Counted from the first letter of the stretch, positions 1-10,298 are shown. The stretch is DNA of 64,000 nt from Apibacter raozihei (GCF_004014855.1 NZ_CP034930.1:3081716-3145715), one strand, 5' to 3'. Made by a program: numbers and translations. The notes: generated by a model not told the origin, from the letters alone.

Positions 1-1069
1 TATTGACGACCATGGTTATGTAATGGGATATGTACCTTCTACACATGAAAAAGATTTACCCACGGTAGGATTTATTTCACATTATGATACATCTCCTGAC
101 TTCAGTGGGGAAAATGTCAATCCGATAATTTGGAAAAATTATGATGGTAAAGACTTATTGCTAAATGAAAAAACTGGTTTTACCTTAAAAGTCCTTGATT
201 TCCCTGAATTAAAGGAACACATTGGCGAAAGTATTATAACTACTGACGGGACCACTCTTCTGGGAGCTGATGATAAGGCAGGTGTAGCTGAAATTGTAAC
301 AGCTGCAGAATATTTATTAGCTCATCCAGAAATAAAGCATGGTCGTATTGCTATTGGTTTTACACCGGATGAAGAAATTGGTAAGGGTGCAGATTTATTT
401 GATGTTAAAAAATTTGGTGCCGAGTGGGCCTACACAATGGATGGTGGTGAAGTGGGTGAACTGGAATATGAAAACTTTAATGCCGGAGGTGCAGTAATTT
501 CAATTGTTGGTAAAAGCGTACACCCAGGATCCGCTAAAAACAAAATGGTTAACGCAGCTTTACTTGCAGTAGAGTTTTCAAATCTAATGCCAGCAAATGA
601 AACTCCTGCAACTACTGAAGGATATGAGGGATTTTTTCATCTGACCCATATTACAGGAAATGTGGAAAAAGCCAAATTGCACTATATTATCAGGGATCAT
701 GATCGTAAGTTATACGAAGAAAGAAAATTGTTTATGATTGAAACTGTTAGTAATCTCAATTCCAAATATGGTGATAAAACTTTCAAAATTGATATTGAAG
801 ATCAATATTTTAATATGAAAGAAAAAATTGCTGATAAAATGTTTATTATTGACATTGCTGAAAAAGCAATGGATAAAGTTGGAATTAAAGCCAATATAAA
901 AGCTATTAGAGGCGGTACTGACGGTTCTAAACTTTCTTATATGGGATTGCCTTGTCCTAATATTTTTGCCGGAGGTTTAAACTTTCATGGTCCTTATGAA
1001 TTTGTACCGTTAGAATCTATGATAAAAGCTACTAATGTGATTATAGCTATTGCTGAAAGTATTGATTAA
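1..1069 (+). CDS. pepT: Peptidase T (tripeptide aminopeptidase), 5' end missing
   Basis: Zinc aminopeptidase of the M20B family that releases the N-terminal residue of tripeptides in the cytoplasm. The reading frame is open from base 2, so the gene begins upstream of the window; the ATG at 23 is internal. Visible metal-site motifs are GFISHYDTSPD (first His/Asp), LLGADDKAG (bridging Asp), DEEIGKGAD (catalytic Glu and ligand Glu), YTMDGG (Asp) and the C-terminal NFHGPYEF (His), together with IIRDHDR and RGGTDGSKLSYMGLPCPN, all in the order of the family. About 355 residues are present of the usual ~410. It ends at a hairpin shared with the convergent gene downstream. Confidence 0.95.
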   Translation, partial: IDDHGYVMGYVPSTHEKDLPTVGFISHYDTSPDFSGENVNPIIWKNYDGKDLLLNEKTGFTLKVLDFPELKEHIGESIITTDGTTLLGADDKAGVAEIVTAAEYLLAHPEIKHGRIAIGFTPDEEIGKGADLFDVKKFGAEWAYTMDGGEVGELEYENFNAGGAVISIVGKSVHPGSAKNKMVNAALLAVEFSNLMPANETPATTEGYEGFFHLTHITGNVEKAKLHYIIRDHDRKLYEERKLFMIETVSNLNSKYGDKTFKIDIEDQYFNMKEKIADKMFIIDIAEKAMDKVGIKANIKAIRGGTDGSKLSYMGLPCPNIFAGGLNFHGPYEFVPLESMIKATNVIIAIAESID

Positions 1070-1100
1070 AAAATTATTAATAATTTATTCATTAAAGTAT

Positions 1101-1129
1101 AACAAGGAGAGTATTAAATTCTCCTTGTT
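1101..1129. terminator. Bidirectional hairpin terminator
   Basis: Perfect 10-bp inverted repeat, arms AACAAGGAGA and TCTCCTTGTT around a 9-nt loop, followed by a T-rich stretch. It lies between the convergent pepT and the recombinase-family gene and touches the latter's stop codon. Confidence 0.75.
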
Positions 1130-3061
1130 TTATTTTATAGGCAGGAAAAAACGAACCGGGTTTTTAAGGAAAAGCTTAAATGCTGAATACAAAATCTTAC
1201 CCATTTCCCTGGTTGGAACATTAACAGATTTCATCGCTACCCAAAGCGATAAAGAAAAGCTTATTAAAAAATTGAATATACCAATTCCAAAAATACCTGC
1301 AATTCCTAAAAGAAAGTCTTTCCATGATATATCGAAATGAAAATAACATAAAGCTATTGCATAATTTCCTCCAGAGAAAGTTATATGCCGTATATCAAAA
1401 GGAATTCCTAAAAAATTTCCAACTAAAAATGCACAGCCTAGGCATAAACCTAAAAAAGCATTACCTGCTATACCCCCTATCTTATTTTCGTACCAGTTTA
1501 CCCATTTCCTTCTTCTTTTTTCCTTTATAAATCTTTTTAAAACCGGGTGATGAAACAATCTTTCCGGTATATTATGATAACGGGTATAATTTTCTGTAAT
1601 TCCTGATACTAAACCAGACATGAAAAGAAATATACCTGCTATAGCTCCAAACCAAAAAATTTTCCAATCCCACTTAACCACTTCATCTCTAAAAGCATGT
1701 GCTTTAGCCTGACTTATCAGTTCTACATCCATAAAATAGGTTATAGAGTAATAAATTAATGTTGCTGTTATAAACACTGCTACTACATTACCTATAAAGG
1801 CTATGAATTGGCTTCTGAACAACCGTGTAAAAAATAATCCGAACTCGGTGTAATCACTCGCCGACTTTTCATCTTGATTTAATGTATGAGCCAATGCCGC
1901 AGCTGTCATTGCCGGCTGTTTAGTTGCTAGCGTCCAGTGAAGTAAATAAATAGCTATAAACCCCCATGCATAATTAAAACTATATAGAACAGCCTGTATA
2001 AAAGGAGTATGTACGCTCATACCCATCTGGTTTTTTATAAAGCACAAAACAGCTACTAATAAACCTCCTCCTGCTGCGGAATAAAACATCCGAAGATATT
2101 CTCTAGGAGTTGAAGTAATATATTTTTCACCAATCTGACGATTGTGCCAAGTAATAAGAAACGTAACAACATATAGGGTACTTTGAAAAGAGTTAATAAC
2201 CCCGCTTTTGGGAGAATAAAAACCTAACCAGTTTTTAGTTATATGAGCCATTGCTATTGATAATGGTTTGTCATCCAGCAGATATAAGGCATTCAATAAA
2301 ATACTCAACCGCTCCAGTTGTTGTCTTAAACGAGTAATCTTTATAGTTATTCTTAATGAAATTCCTTTTTTTTCTTTTTGACCTACCAGATTATCCAGAT
2401 ATAAAAGACATAATTTAGTCTGATGCTTTAGCTGATCAATTTTATCTGAATTAATAATTTCATGATCCTGAAGCGTGCGTATAAGGTTTAGTGTTAATTT
2501 CTGAAAAGGATTTTCTTCTATTCCTTTGATATAACTCATTTTAAATACTTCGGGATCTGCAGCTCCACCTATAATTCTATCTATTAAAATTATAGCTCCT
2601 TCCCTGATTTGTTTTTTAACATATTCTCTGTTACATATAACTGTATCATCGTTAAATAAGGCTTCGTAAAATTTAATCCATCTATCAACAGGTATAATTT
2701 TAACAAAGTTGTGATTTCCATTTGAATACAAGACTTCATTACTTAACGAAATTAAAGTTTGATCATCGGAAATTTGCGGAAGTATTTTGTTTCCAATTTG
2801 TCTAAAGAATAAAGTTACCAGCTTATCATCAGAAAAAATTCTAAAATCAGTCATAAACTTCTGCATATGCAGATTTCTGAACAAAGGAGATAATTGTTCC
2901 AATAACTTTTCTTTTATTATTGGATTGGTATTAATTGCTTCAGTTAAAAAATCAATAAATTCAATTGAATTATCAAAATCTCTTTTACCATATTTAATCA
3001 AACTTAATAAAAAATTTCTCTCTCCTGTTTTCGTTAAAATGGTTTCTAATTTTTCAGTCAT
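1130..3061 (-). CDS. 'Site-specific recombinase' family membrane protein (PF10136-like)
   Basis: A 643-residue protein matching the family named after gonococcal Gcr and annotated as site-specific recombinase. The first ~320 residues are soluble and helical; from about residue 330 there are several hydrophobic segments (for example ISYFMDVEL flanks and FWFGAIAGIFLFMSGLVSG), ending with FFLPIK. I see no Ser- or Tyr-recombinase catalytic motifs, so the family name probably misleads and an inner-membrane protein of unknown role is a better description. It stands alone, convergent with pepT, with a 382-nt AT-rich gap upstream. Family assignment is from recall of its length and sequence style. Confidence 0.75.
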   Translation of the reverse strand: MTEKLETILTKTGERNFLLSLIKYGKRDFDNSIEFIDFLTEAINTNPIIKEKLLEQLSPLFRNLHMQKFMTDFRIFSDDKLVTLFFRQIGNKILPQISDDQTLISLSNEVLYSNGNHNFVKIIPVDRWIKFYEALFNDDTVICNREYVKKQIREGAIILIDRIIGGAADPEVFKMSYIKGIEENPFQKLTLNLIRTLQDHEIINSDKIDQLKHQTKLCLLYLDNLVGQKEKKGISLRITIKITRLRQQLERLSILLNALYLLDDKPLSIAMAHITKNWLGFYSPKSGVINSFQSTLYVVTFLITWHNRQIGEKYITSTPREYLRMFYSAAGGGLLVAVLCFIKNQMGMSVHTPFIQAVLYSFNYAWGFIAIYLLHWTLATKQPAMTAAALAHTLNQDEKSASDYTEFGLFFTRLFRSQFIAFIGNVVAVFITATLIYYSITYFMDVELISQAKAHAFRDEVVKWDWKIFWFGAIAGIFLFMSGLVSGITENYTRYHNIPERLFHHPVLKRFIKEKRRRKWVNWYENKIGGIAGNAFLGLCLGCAFLVGNFLGIPFDIRHITFSGGNYAIALCYFHFDISWKDFLLGIAGIFGIGIFNFLISFSLSLWVAMKSVNVPTREMGKILYSAFKLFLKNPVRFFLPIK

Positions 3062-3321
3062 TTTCTCTTTTTCAGAATAACAAATATATTAAAAATTAAT
3101 TTCATTAAATAGTATATTATCCTTAATTTATAATTAAATCAATATTTTTAGTTAAATTTTATCATTATTGTTAGTTTAAATAATACTACAACTCTTTTAT
3201 TTGATTAAATTGTTTTTTTATTATCATTTTAGATTTATTTTATTTTTTTAATCTGTGTTAAACTTAAATATCCTTTTAAATTAAACTACTATTTATTAAA
3301 AAATTATTGATTTTTAATTTG

Positions 3322-3358
3322 GAAAAAGGAACTCTTTAATTAAAAAAGTTCCTTTTTC
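3322..3358 (-). terminator. Terminator of the catalase-ankyrin unit
   Basis: Inverted repeat GAAAAAGGAACT / AGTTCCTTTTTC with a 13-nt loop, about 85 nt downstream of the ankyrin gene stop. The rest of the 3062-3443 gap is very AT-rich; it must hold the promoter of the recombinase-family gene but I see no clear element in it. Confidence 0.65.
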
Positions 3359-3443
3359 TACAATTTATTTTATAAACAGAATGCTAATTGATATTTAAAG
3401 TAAAATCCCTGTTTATTATAACGATTAATTAAAAAATAATCTT

Positions 3444-3917
3444 TTACACTTCTAAAAGTTCCGCAATTTCTTTAAGACCTTGCATTCGTGCCTGAGATGC
3501 TGCTGTATTTCCTCGTATATCTTTTATTTCGGGATTTGCTCCGTGTTTCAGTAATAATTTCACAAGATTTTTTCTGTTAAATGTTGCTGCATATACCAAT
3601 GCCGTTGCTCCGCTGTGATTAACTTCGTTGATATTGGCCCCTTCATTTATTAAATTTTCTGCTATTTCTTCAAAACCTTTGAAACAAACTCCCATCAGCG
3701 CTGTATTTCCTGAAGCATCTTTTTCATCGATTAAAGGATGTAATGAAAGCAAATACTTAGTAATTTCTAAATTTCCATAATAGGTTGCCAGTAAGAGGGG
3801 AGTTGAACCTCTTCCATCTTTAGAATTTAAAAGAGTAATATCTTCATTTAGTATTTTTTTAACCGTCTCAGTATCCTCAGATCGTATTGCCTGAAACAAT
3901 ATTTCTTTATTTTCCAT
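3444..3917 (-). CDS. Ankyrin repeat protein (catalase partner, AnkB-like)
   Basis: A 157-residue protein built almost wholly of ankyrin repeats: about four 33-residue units, recognisable by GSTPLLLATYYGNLEI, GNTALMGVCFKGFEEI, GATALVYAATFNRKNLV and GNTAASQARMQGLKEI. There is no signal peptide, so it is cytoplasmic as it stands. It follows the catalase gene by 69 nt on the same strand. A catalase-ankyrin gene pair recurs in Pseudomonas and Campylobacter, where AnkB supports full catalase activity; the same role is inferred here from position only. Confidence 0.85.
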   Translation of the reverse strand: MENKEILFQAIRSEDTETVKKILNEDITLLNSKDGRGSTPLLLATYYGNLEITKYLLSLHPLIDEKDASGNTALMGVCFKGFEEIAENLINEGANINEVNHSGATALVYAATFNRKNLVKLLLKHGANPEIKDIRGNTAASQARMQGLKEIAELLEV

Positions 3918-3986
3918 ATGATTATAATCTATATAAAAGCTGTACCCAATGATTTTAGATATCAGTCTTTCATATATTTTTTATTA

Positions 3987-5426
3987 TTAAATTCCTAAAG
4001 CTTTTCTCACACCATTTCCGTATTCAGGATCGGCAGCATCAAATAATTTCAACTGACGTTCTATAACTTCTCTTGAAACACCAGCCATAGCATCTTTAAT
4101 ATTATTAAACAATCTTTCTTTTTCTTCCGTACTAAATAAACGGAACAAATCTCCCGGTTGTTTAAAATCTCCATAGGTATCATTTTCTTCATAACGAGTA
4201 GCATCACCCTCAATTTTTAACGGTGGTTCCAGATAAGAATGATCTTCAACCGGTCCGTTTTTTGAATTAGGCTCGTAGTAAGCATCCGGATTTTCATTAA
4301 AATTATCAAAAAAACGCATTGCTCCGTCTTTATGATAGTGGTTAATTTCGGCTACTGCATGGTTTGCTGGTAGCATTTCATAATGAGTTCCAAGTCTATA
4401 CCTATGAGCATCTGCATAGGAGAATATTCTTGCCTGTAACATTTTATCCGGGGAAAAACCTATTCCCGGTATTACGTTAGAAGGAGAAAATGCAGCATTC
4501 TCTATGTGCTGAAAATAATTAGACGGATTTTCGTTCAATTCCATCAAGCCTATTTCTACTAAAGGATAATCTGAATGTGGCCAAACTTTGGTTAAATCAA
4601 ATGGGTTATAAGGTGTTTGGGTAGCTTCTTCTTCCGGCATAATTTGAGCATAAACTTTCCACTGAGGAAAGTCTCCTTTTTCAATTGCTCCATATAATTG
4701 TTCCTGATAATATTCTCTTGTTTTGCCGTTTATTTTTTCTGATTCTTCGTTGGTAAAGTTTTTAATTCCCTGCTGGGTTTTAAAATGAAGCCTTATCCAA
4801 AATCTTTCACCATTATTATTCCAAAAGGAATAGGTGTGAGAACTAAATCCGTGCATATGCATCGGAGTTTGGGGTATTCCTCTATCAGACATAAGTATTG
4901 TAACCTGATGCAAACTTTCCGGAGTTAATGACCAAAAGTCCCACATTGCTTCATTAGAACGTAAATTAGTTCTTGGGTGTCTTTTCTGAGTATGAATAAA
5001 ATCGGGAAATTTATAACCGTCTCTTACAAAAAATACGGGAGTATTATTCCCCACCATGTCCCAGTTACCTTCTTCTGTGTAAAATTTTAATGCGAAACCT
5101 CTCACATCTCTTTCAACATCAGCTGCTCCCATTTCACCGGCTACCGTAGAAAATCGAGCTAACATGCGAGTCTGTTTTCCAATCTGTGAAAATATTTTAG
5201 CCCTTGAATATTGAGTAATATCATTAGTTACTGTAAAAGTACCATATGCTCCCCAACCTTTTGCATGTACAACTCTTTCAGGAATCCTTTCTCTGTTTTG
5301 ATGTGCTAATTTTTCTAACAATTGATAATCTTGTATCAAAACGGGCCCTCTTTGTCCTGCTGTTATTGATTTTTGATTACTCGCTAAAGGATTACCTGCA
5401 CTGGTGGTTAATTTCTTCTTGCTCAT
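3987..5426 (-). CDS. katA: Catalase (haem, small-subunit type)
   Basis: Monofunctional haem catalase that dismutates hydrogen peroxide. The 479-residue length fits clade 3 small-subunit enzymes. Visible active-site parts are the distal His54 in [12 protein letters not shown], the distal Asn at 127-128 in [13 protein letters not shown], and the proximal haem ligand Tyr337 in [14 protein letters not shown]. No signal peptide is present. The start ATG at 5426 gives the usual N terminus ([12 protein letters not shown]). A TACCTTTA sequence (minus strand, 5459-5466) is one base from the Bacteroidota -7 element and may be its promoter. It is followed by an ankyrin gene, probably co-transcribed. Confidence 0.97.
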   Translation of the reverse strand: MSKKKLTTSAGNPLASNQKSITAGQRGPVLIQDYQLLEKLAHQNRERIPERVVHAKGWGAYGTFTVTNDITQYSRAKIFSQIGKQTRMLARFSTVAGEMGAADVERDVRGFALKFYTEEGNWDMVGNNTPVFFVRDGYKFPDFIHTQKRHPRTNLRSNEAMWDFWSLTPESLHQVTILMSDRGIPQTPMHMHGFSSHTYSFWNNNGERFWIRLHFKTQQGIKNFTNEESEKINGKTREYYQEQLYGAIEKGDFPQWKVYAQIMPEEEATQTPYNPFDLTKVWPHSDYPLVEIGLMELNENPSNYFQHIENAAFSPSNVIPGIGFSPDKMLQARIFSYADAHRYRLGTHYEMLPANHAVAEINHYHKDGAMRFFDNFNENPDAYYEPNSKNGPVEDHSYLEPPLKIEGDATRYEENDTYGDFKQPGDLFRLFSTEEKERLFNNIKDAMAGVSREVIERQLKLFDAADPEYGNGVRKALGI

Positions 5427-5641
5427 ATAATAAGTTTTTTAATCTTTAAATGATGTTTTAAAGGTAGATACATTTATATATTTACAATATATATGGATAT
5501 CTCTTCTTTAAATTTCAAAATAGAAATAATCTATTTGAAATAATTAGTTGTTAGCAATAAAATATTATCTATTATCATACCAAAAAACATTTGAAAATAG
5601 ATAAAAAGCTCTATATATCCTTATTTATATTTATTAAAAAT

Positions 5642-5674
5642 AAAAAAGCCTTTAGTATATCTAAAGGCTTTTTT
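5642..5674 (-). terminator. Strong hairpin terminator
   Basis: Perfect 14-bp inverted repeat (AAAAAAGCCTTTAG / CTAAAGGCTTTTTT) with a 5-nt loop, 17 nt downstream of the stop of the minus-strand surface-protein pair. It sits between that pair and the catalase promoter region. Confidence 0.85.
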
Positions 5675-5690
5675 ATTTTTAATTAAAATT

Positions 5691-6419
5691 CTATTTAAGA
5701 TATTCTAAGATATAATTATAATTTCCTGCTTCATATACTACTGATACATTTGGTGCACCTGTAATAATTTTCCTGTTTGTTGCATCGAAAGAATATACTG
5801 TATTGGTAAACATTTTTTTATCTTTATTATATATAGTCACTCTATATAAGGATGTTATGGCACTTGCTGTATCTGCTGGTAAATCACTCAAAGTAATTTG
5901 TGTGGTGCTACCATCTGCTGTAAATGAACCTTTAAAACTATATATAGGATTGCCATCTATTGATAGATTTGTCTCCATCTCAGAATGATTAACAATTTCT
6001 TGTCCTCCTAATTTTCTCCATCTACCTGCATTGATATTAAAAATACCATCTCCTCCATCTTCTTTTTTACCACCTTTTGGATTTGAAAAATAATAAAATC
6101 CAGGTGTAACTTTAACTTGTTCACCTTGACCTGTTAAAGTCGTTCCTATGACAGAATTAAACGCCAAAACACCATCAAAATAATAACCATTTACTATTGA
6201 ACGTTCAACTAGCGATAAATCAAAGGTAAAATTAGTTAAGTCCGTTCTAGGAAAACCGATGAGTTTTCCATAATTATTTACTTTTTTTCCAAATAAACTA
6301 GCATCTAAAAAATAATTTGAATCTTTTAAGGATTCTTTTACTTCTGAAAAACTTAAAAGTTGTGCTTTACTGTTTACACTAAATAAAACAGTTAAAATTA
6401 TTAATACTTTATTATACAT
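5691..6419 (-). CDS. Hypothetical secreted protein, second gene of a surface-protein pair
   Basis: A 242-residue protein from the ATG at 6419; the frame stays open upstream to 6464 but that would overlap the preceding gene, whereas the chosen start gives a signal peptide (MYNKVLIILTVLFSVNSKAQ) and a 17-nt gap. The mature part is rich in beta-forming and polar residues, with two blocks mentioning glycine-rich turns (GGKKEDGGDGIFNINAGRW). I recognise no catalytic motif and no family. It follows the gene at 6437-7096 directly, so the two are probably exported together as surface or outer-membrane-associated proteins. Confidence 0.7.
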   Translation of the reverse strand: MYNKVLIILTVLFSVNSKAQLLSFSEVKESLKDSNYFLDASLFGKKVNNYGKLIGFPRTDLTNFTFDLSLVERSIVNGYYFDGVLAFNSVIGTTLTGQGEQVKVTPGFYYFSNPKGGKKEDGGDGIFNINAGRWRKLGGQEIVNHSEMETNLSIDGNPIYSFKGSFTADGSTTQITLSDLPADTASAITSLYRVTIYNKDKKMFTNTVYSFDATNRKIITGAPNVSVVYEAGNYNYILEYLK

Positions 6420-6436
6420 AATATTTATTTTTAAAT

Positions 6437-7096
6437 TTAATCTCTTCCCGCCATTAGATACCATTTAGTTCCATCAGAATATAGATGTAAAGCTGCTCCA
6501 TAGGTTAAATACTTAGTTGATAATGGAGAGCCATCAAATGTCAGCATTTGCCCACAATTATTGTATAAATAAAGCGTACCAATAATTGCTGATGCAGATG
6601 GAAAATTAAGCGTACTATTACTAACACCAGAGGGATTTACTAATTCAATATAATTATATGAAGCATAACTTGTCCAATCAACTGTTTGAGATACATTGAC
6701 GGTTGTCGAATTAGGAGTAAAACTTCCTTTACCATAATCTTTAGCTTCTGACGATGCCGGGGCTACAGCTGTCCATTTTAAGGTACTGCTATTATAATAG
6801 TAAAACCCAGTACTGGTTATATCGGCTGTTTTTGGTGTAGATGTACCGGATATATCAGTAATAAATATCAAAGCTCCATTTTGATCAGCTGAATACACTG
6901 TGTCTTTAGCTGCTAACTGAACTCTTGTAATTCTAGGAACTAGAATACCATCCTGAACTGATGGTTGATCTGGTTTACCATCAACCTGTAATGTGACTTT
7001 TGGAATGGCATTTTCAACAGTATTAATTCCAACCTGCGCATTTATTAATGAACAAATTCCTAAAATCATTGTTGATGCTATTAAACTTTTTTTCAT
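6437..7096 (-). CDS. Secreted surface protein with QVGIN-type N-terminal domain
   Basis: 219 residues with a signal peptide ending ...SLINAQ, followed by QVGINTVENAIPKVTLQVDG and the block GILVPRITRVQLAAKDTVY then ALIFITDISG. These blocks recur in the protein at 58345-59730 (GIQAPRLTRQELSANTATY, AILYITDISG) and are common in secreted proteins of Flavobacteriia. The C-terminal ~90 residues are Ser/Thr/Asn-rich and end in DGTKWYLMAGRD, a small beta domain often seen at the tip of such proteins. Function unknown; adhesion or surface display is a guess. First gene of a two-gene unit with a long upstream region. Confidence 0.75.
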   Translation of the reverse strand: MKKSLIASTMILGICSLINAQVGINTVENAIPKVTLQVDGKPDQPSVQDGILVPRITRVQLAAKDTVYSADQNGALIFITDISGTSTPKTADITSTGFYYYNSSTLKWTAVAPASSEAKDYGKGSFTPNSTTVNVSQTVDWTSYASYNYIELVNPSGVSNSTLNFPSASAIIGTLYLYNNCGQMLTFDGSPLSTKYLTYGAALHLYSDGTKWYLMAGRD

Positions 7097-7751
7097 AACT
7101 TAATTTTATTTATTATAACAATTTAGATTTCGTGTTTAATTATTTTATTACATAAAATAATTCATTTTGAATATAAATATAAAATAAGTAATATAATAAT
7201 ATTAGTGTATACTTAATATATTAAAAATTAATATTTAACTATAATATCACACTATTTAATATTAATAAACCACTTATTACACAACAATAATTTATAATGT
7301 TTAAAAGAACTTTTACTTAAGATAGTGAAATTTATCAATATAGTAAATATATATTTTTTTTTACCCCATAAGCATAAATTAATAAAACAAACTACCTTAG
7401 TTTAGTATAAAATACTAATCACAAAAGTCTAACATTTTTCATAAAAAAACAAATTAAATTTGATATTTTTATGAAAATATAAAATAAATTTTTTTTTTAT
7501 TTGTTTAATACAACATAGAATACCATATAATATAAATTCATTTGTCATTAAAGTCATTTTTTATTATTAACTAATAAGACATTTCTAAATTTTAACAAAT
7601 TATTTTATAAATGATACGTAACCAATTCAGTTTACTATCATATGGTAACTATAGATATTTAATATAAGAATAAAGTATACAATACATAAAATGATTGTAC
7701 TTATATAATACTTAAAGTAGATTTAAAATGAGTAAGAATATAAGCTTATTA
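7097..7751. other. 655-nt AT-rich intergenic region
   Basis: No gene recognised. It lies upstream of the surface-protein pair and downstream of the helicase gene, both on the minus strand, so it should contain the terminator of the latter and the promoter of the former. The sequence is strongly AT-rich with many stops in all frames. I see no convincing TAnnTTTG element, hairpin terminator or RNA gene. Confidence 0.5.
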
Positions 7752-10076
7752 TTATAAAACTTTTAATTTTGCAAATTTCAATAAAAGTTTCTTTTCACCT
7801 TCATTTTCAAATTTGATAAGAGCTTTAGCATTCTCCGGATCGCCTTCAATAGCAAGGACAACTCCTTTACCAAATCTATCATGCAAAACTTCATCCCCTG
7901 TATTAAGATTTGATATAGATCCACCCACAGGATGGGATATTTTGGCATTATTTATAGGTTTTAAATTCTGTGATACCGGTGCAGTTTTAGTTTCTTTAAT
8001 TTTCTGATATTTAGGATTGGGACCTTTGGGGTACCGAGGAGCAAAATCGTCGTCAAATAAGTCTGAATCTAAGCCTGAATTGTTTTTAAATGCATTCCCA
8101 AATTCGATATTTAATAGTTCTAAATGTTTATCACTGATTTCTTCCAAAAATCTGCTAGGCTCTCCATCCACAATTTTCCCCCATCTGAAACGGGTGGTAG
8201 CATAGGTAAAATAGGCCTTTTCTTCGGCTCTGGTTAAAGCTACATAAAAGAGACGTCTTTCTTCTTCCAAATCCTGGCGAGTATTCATTGACATTTGAGA
8301 AGGAAATAGGTTTTCTTCTAAGCCAACAATAAATACAACTGGGAATTCAAGGCCTTTAGCCAAATGAATGGTCATAAGAGAAACTTTATCTTCTTCTTCA
8401 TCACCGTTATCTAAATCGGAGGCCAATGCAATATTTTCTAAAAAATAATTTAAGCTAGGATCTCCTTCATCTAGTTGTCTTTGCTCATCTACGAATCCTT
8501 GAATGCTATTCATTAATTCCTGAATATTTTCAACCCTTGATATCCCTTCAGGGGTATCGTCTTCTTTCAGATTTTTTAAAAGACCAGAAGTAACAGCTAC
8601 TTTCATTGCTACTTCATAAACATCTTCGGTTTTAAGAAGTACCTGAAAACTCTGAATCATAGTCCAAAAATTGGAAAGTTTATCCGTTGTAGATTTATTT
8701 AAACCTATAGCCTGACCATACATAGCTATATTTTCTAATATCTCATCCAGCGTTTTACCTTGTTGATCTGCTCCAACTATTAATTTATTTAAAGTTGTAT
8801 CTCCAATACCTCTTGCCGGATAATTTATAATACGTAAAAGGGCCTCCTGATCTTTAGGATTTACTAATACGCGTAAGTAAGCTAATAAATCTTTTATTTC
8901 TTTTCGCTGATAAAATGATAATCCTCCAAATACCCTGTAAGAAATATTTTTTTTTCTTAATGCCTCTTCAATAGCACGTGATTGAGCATTTGTCCTATAT
9001 AAAATGGCAAAATTCTTATTTTTTCTTTGCTGGGACATTTTTAATGAAAATATCTCTGCAGCTACATAATTCGCTTCATCTGCATCTGACAATGCTCTAT
9101 AAATAGGAATTTTATCTCCGGATGGATTTTGTGTCCAAACATTCTTTTCTAATTGTTCCCTATTCTTGGATATAACTTCATTTGCAGCTTCTACTATAAC
9201 CTGAGTTGAGCGATAGTTCTGTTCCAATGGTATTACTTTTGCATCAGAATAATCTTTTTGAAAATTCAGAATATTTCTAATATTTGCTCCTCTAAAAGCA
9301 TAAATCGACTGCGCGTCATCACCCACTACACAAATATTTTCAAAACGAGAAGCCAATGCTTTTACTATAAGGTATTGAGAATGGTTGGTATCTTGGTACT
9401 CATCTACCATAATGTATCGAAATCGATCCTGATATTTAGCCAAAACTTCAGGAAATCTTGTGAGCAATTCGTTGGTTCGAAGCAATAAATCATCAAAATC
9501 CATTGCTCCAGACTTAAAGCATCTCTCTACATACGATTTATAAATTTCACCAATCTTAGGTCGCATGGCAGCAGCATCTGCTTCCATTAATTCTGGGTTA
9601 TTGTAATAAGCCCGGACTGTTATCAAATTATTTTTATAAGTAGATATTCTGCCCAACACTTGTTTCGGCTTATAAATGTCAGTATCTAACTGCATTTCAT
9701 TAATAACCTTTTTTAAAACATTGACGCTGTCCTGTGAATCATATATTGTAAAATTAGATGGAAATCCTAATTTTTGAGCTTCAGATCTAAGTATTCTTGC
9801 AAACACGGAGTGAAAAGTACCCATCCATAAATTTTTTGCTTCCGTCCCTCCTATCAATGAAGATATTCTTTCTTTCATTTCTCTTGCTGCTTTATTAGTA
9901 AAAGTCAGGGCCAAAATATTAAATGAATCTACACCTTTGTCAATCAGGTGAGCAATACGGTATGTCAAAACTCTTGTTTTACCGGAACCGGCTCCAGCAA
10001 TGATCATTAAAGGTCCATCTGTGGTACTAACGGCCTGTCTTTGAACTTCGTTTAAGTCTGCAAATAAATCTTTCAT
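7752..10076 (-). CDS. UvrD/PcrA-type superfamily 1A DNA helicase
   Basis: ATP-dependent 3'-5' DNA helicase for nucleotide excision repair and for clearing stalled replication or recombination intermediates. The ATG at 10076 gives 774 residues; a GTG three codons earlier is less likely. Motifs in order: Q-motif (LNEVQRQAV), Walker A AGAGSGKT at 27-34, motif Ia (LTFTNKAAREMKERI), Walker B with DEYQDTN, motif III (VVGDDAQSIYAFRGA), motif IV QNYRST, VSLMTIHLAKGLEF and motif VI RLFYVALTRAEEKAY. The C-terminal ~45 residues (GDEVLHDRFGKGVVLAIEG) form the Tudor-like domain typical of PcrA/UvrD. Single gene with its own start region. Confidence 0.95.
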   Translation of the reverse strand: MKDLFADLNEVQRQAVSTTDGPLMIIAGAGSGKTRVLTYRIAHLIDKGVDSFNILALTFTNKAAREMKERISSLIGGTEAKNLWMGTFHSVFARILRSEAQKLGFPSNFTIYDSQDSVNVLKKVINEMQLDTDIYKPKQVLGRISTYKNNLITVRAYYNNPELMEADAAAMRPKIGEIYKSYVERCFKSGAMDFDDLLLRTNELLTRFPEVLAKYQDRFRYIMVDEYQDTNHSQYLIVKALASRFENICVVGDDAQSIYAFRGANIRNILNFQKDYSDAKVIPLEQNYRSTQVIVEAANEVISKNREQLEKNVWTQNPSGDKIPIYRALSDADEANYVAAEIFSLKMSQQRKNKNFAILYRTNAQSRAIEEALRKKNISYRVFGGLSFYQRKEIKDLLAYLRVLVNPKDQEALLRIINYPARGIGDTTLNKLIVGADQQGKTLDEILENIAMYGQAIGLNKSTTDKLSNFWTMIQSFQVLLKTEDVYEVAMKVAVTSGLLKNLKEDDTPEGISRVENIQELMNSIQGFVDEQRQLDEGDPSLNYFLENIALASDLDNGDEEEDKVSLMTIHLAKGLEFPVVFIVGLEENLFPSQMSMNTRQDLEEERRLFYVALTRAEEKAYFTYATTRFRWGKIVDGEPSRFLEEISDKHLELLNIEFGNAFKNNSGLDSDLFDDDFAPRYPKGPNPKYQKIKETKTAPVSQNLKPINNAKISHPVGGSISNLNTGDEVLHDRFGKGVVLAIEGDPENAKALIKFENEGEKKLLLKFAKLKVL

Positions 10077-10252
10077 ACAAGGCACAAAGTTACGGAAATT
10101 TGTGTTTTTGTCTGCTTATTTTTTTTAATCCCCAACAGGTTAAAATTTACCTTATACAAATTTTAAAATTTTAAGTTTACATTCTTATGTTAAAAAAAAG
10201 AGACTTATTTCGTATAAATAATATACTCTTTAGATGTATAAGTAATTGAAAT

Positions 10253-10285
10253 AAAAATCTCACAGATATAGACTGTGAGATTTTT
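10253..10285 (-). terminator. Hairpin terminator
   Basis: Perfect 13-bp inverted repeat (AAAAATCTCACAG / CTGTGAGATTTTT), 7-nt loop, 14 nt past the stop of the PfpI-family gene on the minus strand. Confidence 0.85.
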
Positions 10286-10298
10286 ATTTGAAAAAGAA

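Noticed and set aside
1050-1340. Plus-strand frame of 96 codons after pepT
   Set aside because: It runs through the hairpin terminator into antisense of the recombinase-family gene.
1130-3061. Reading the 'site-specific recombinase' as an integrase marking a genomic island
   Set aside because: No Ser/Tyr recombinase residues, many membrane segments and no attachment-like repeats.
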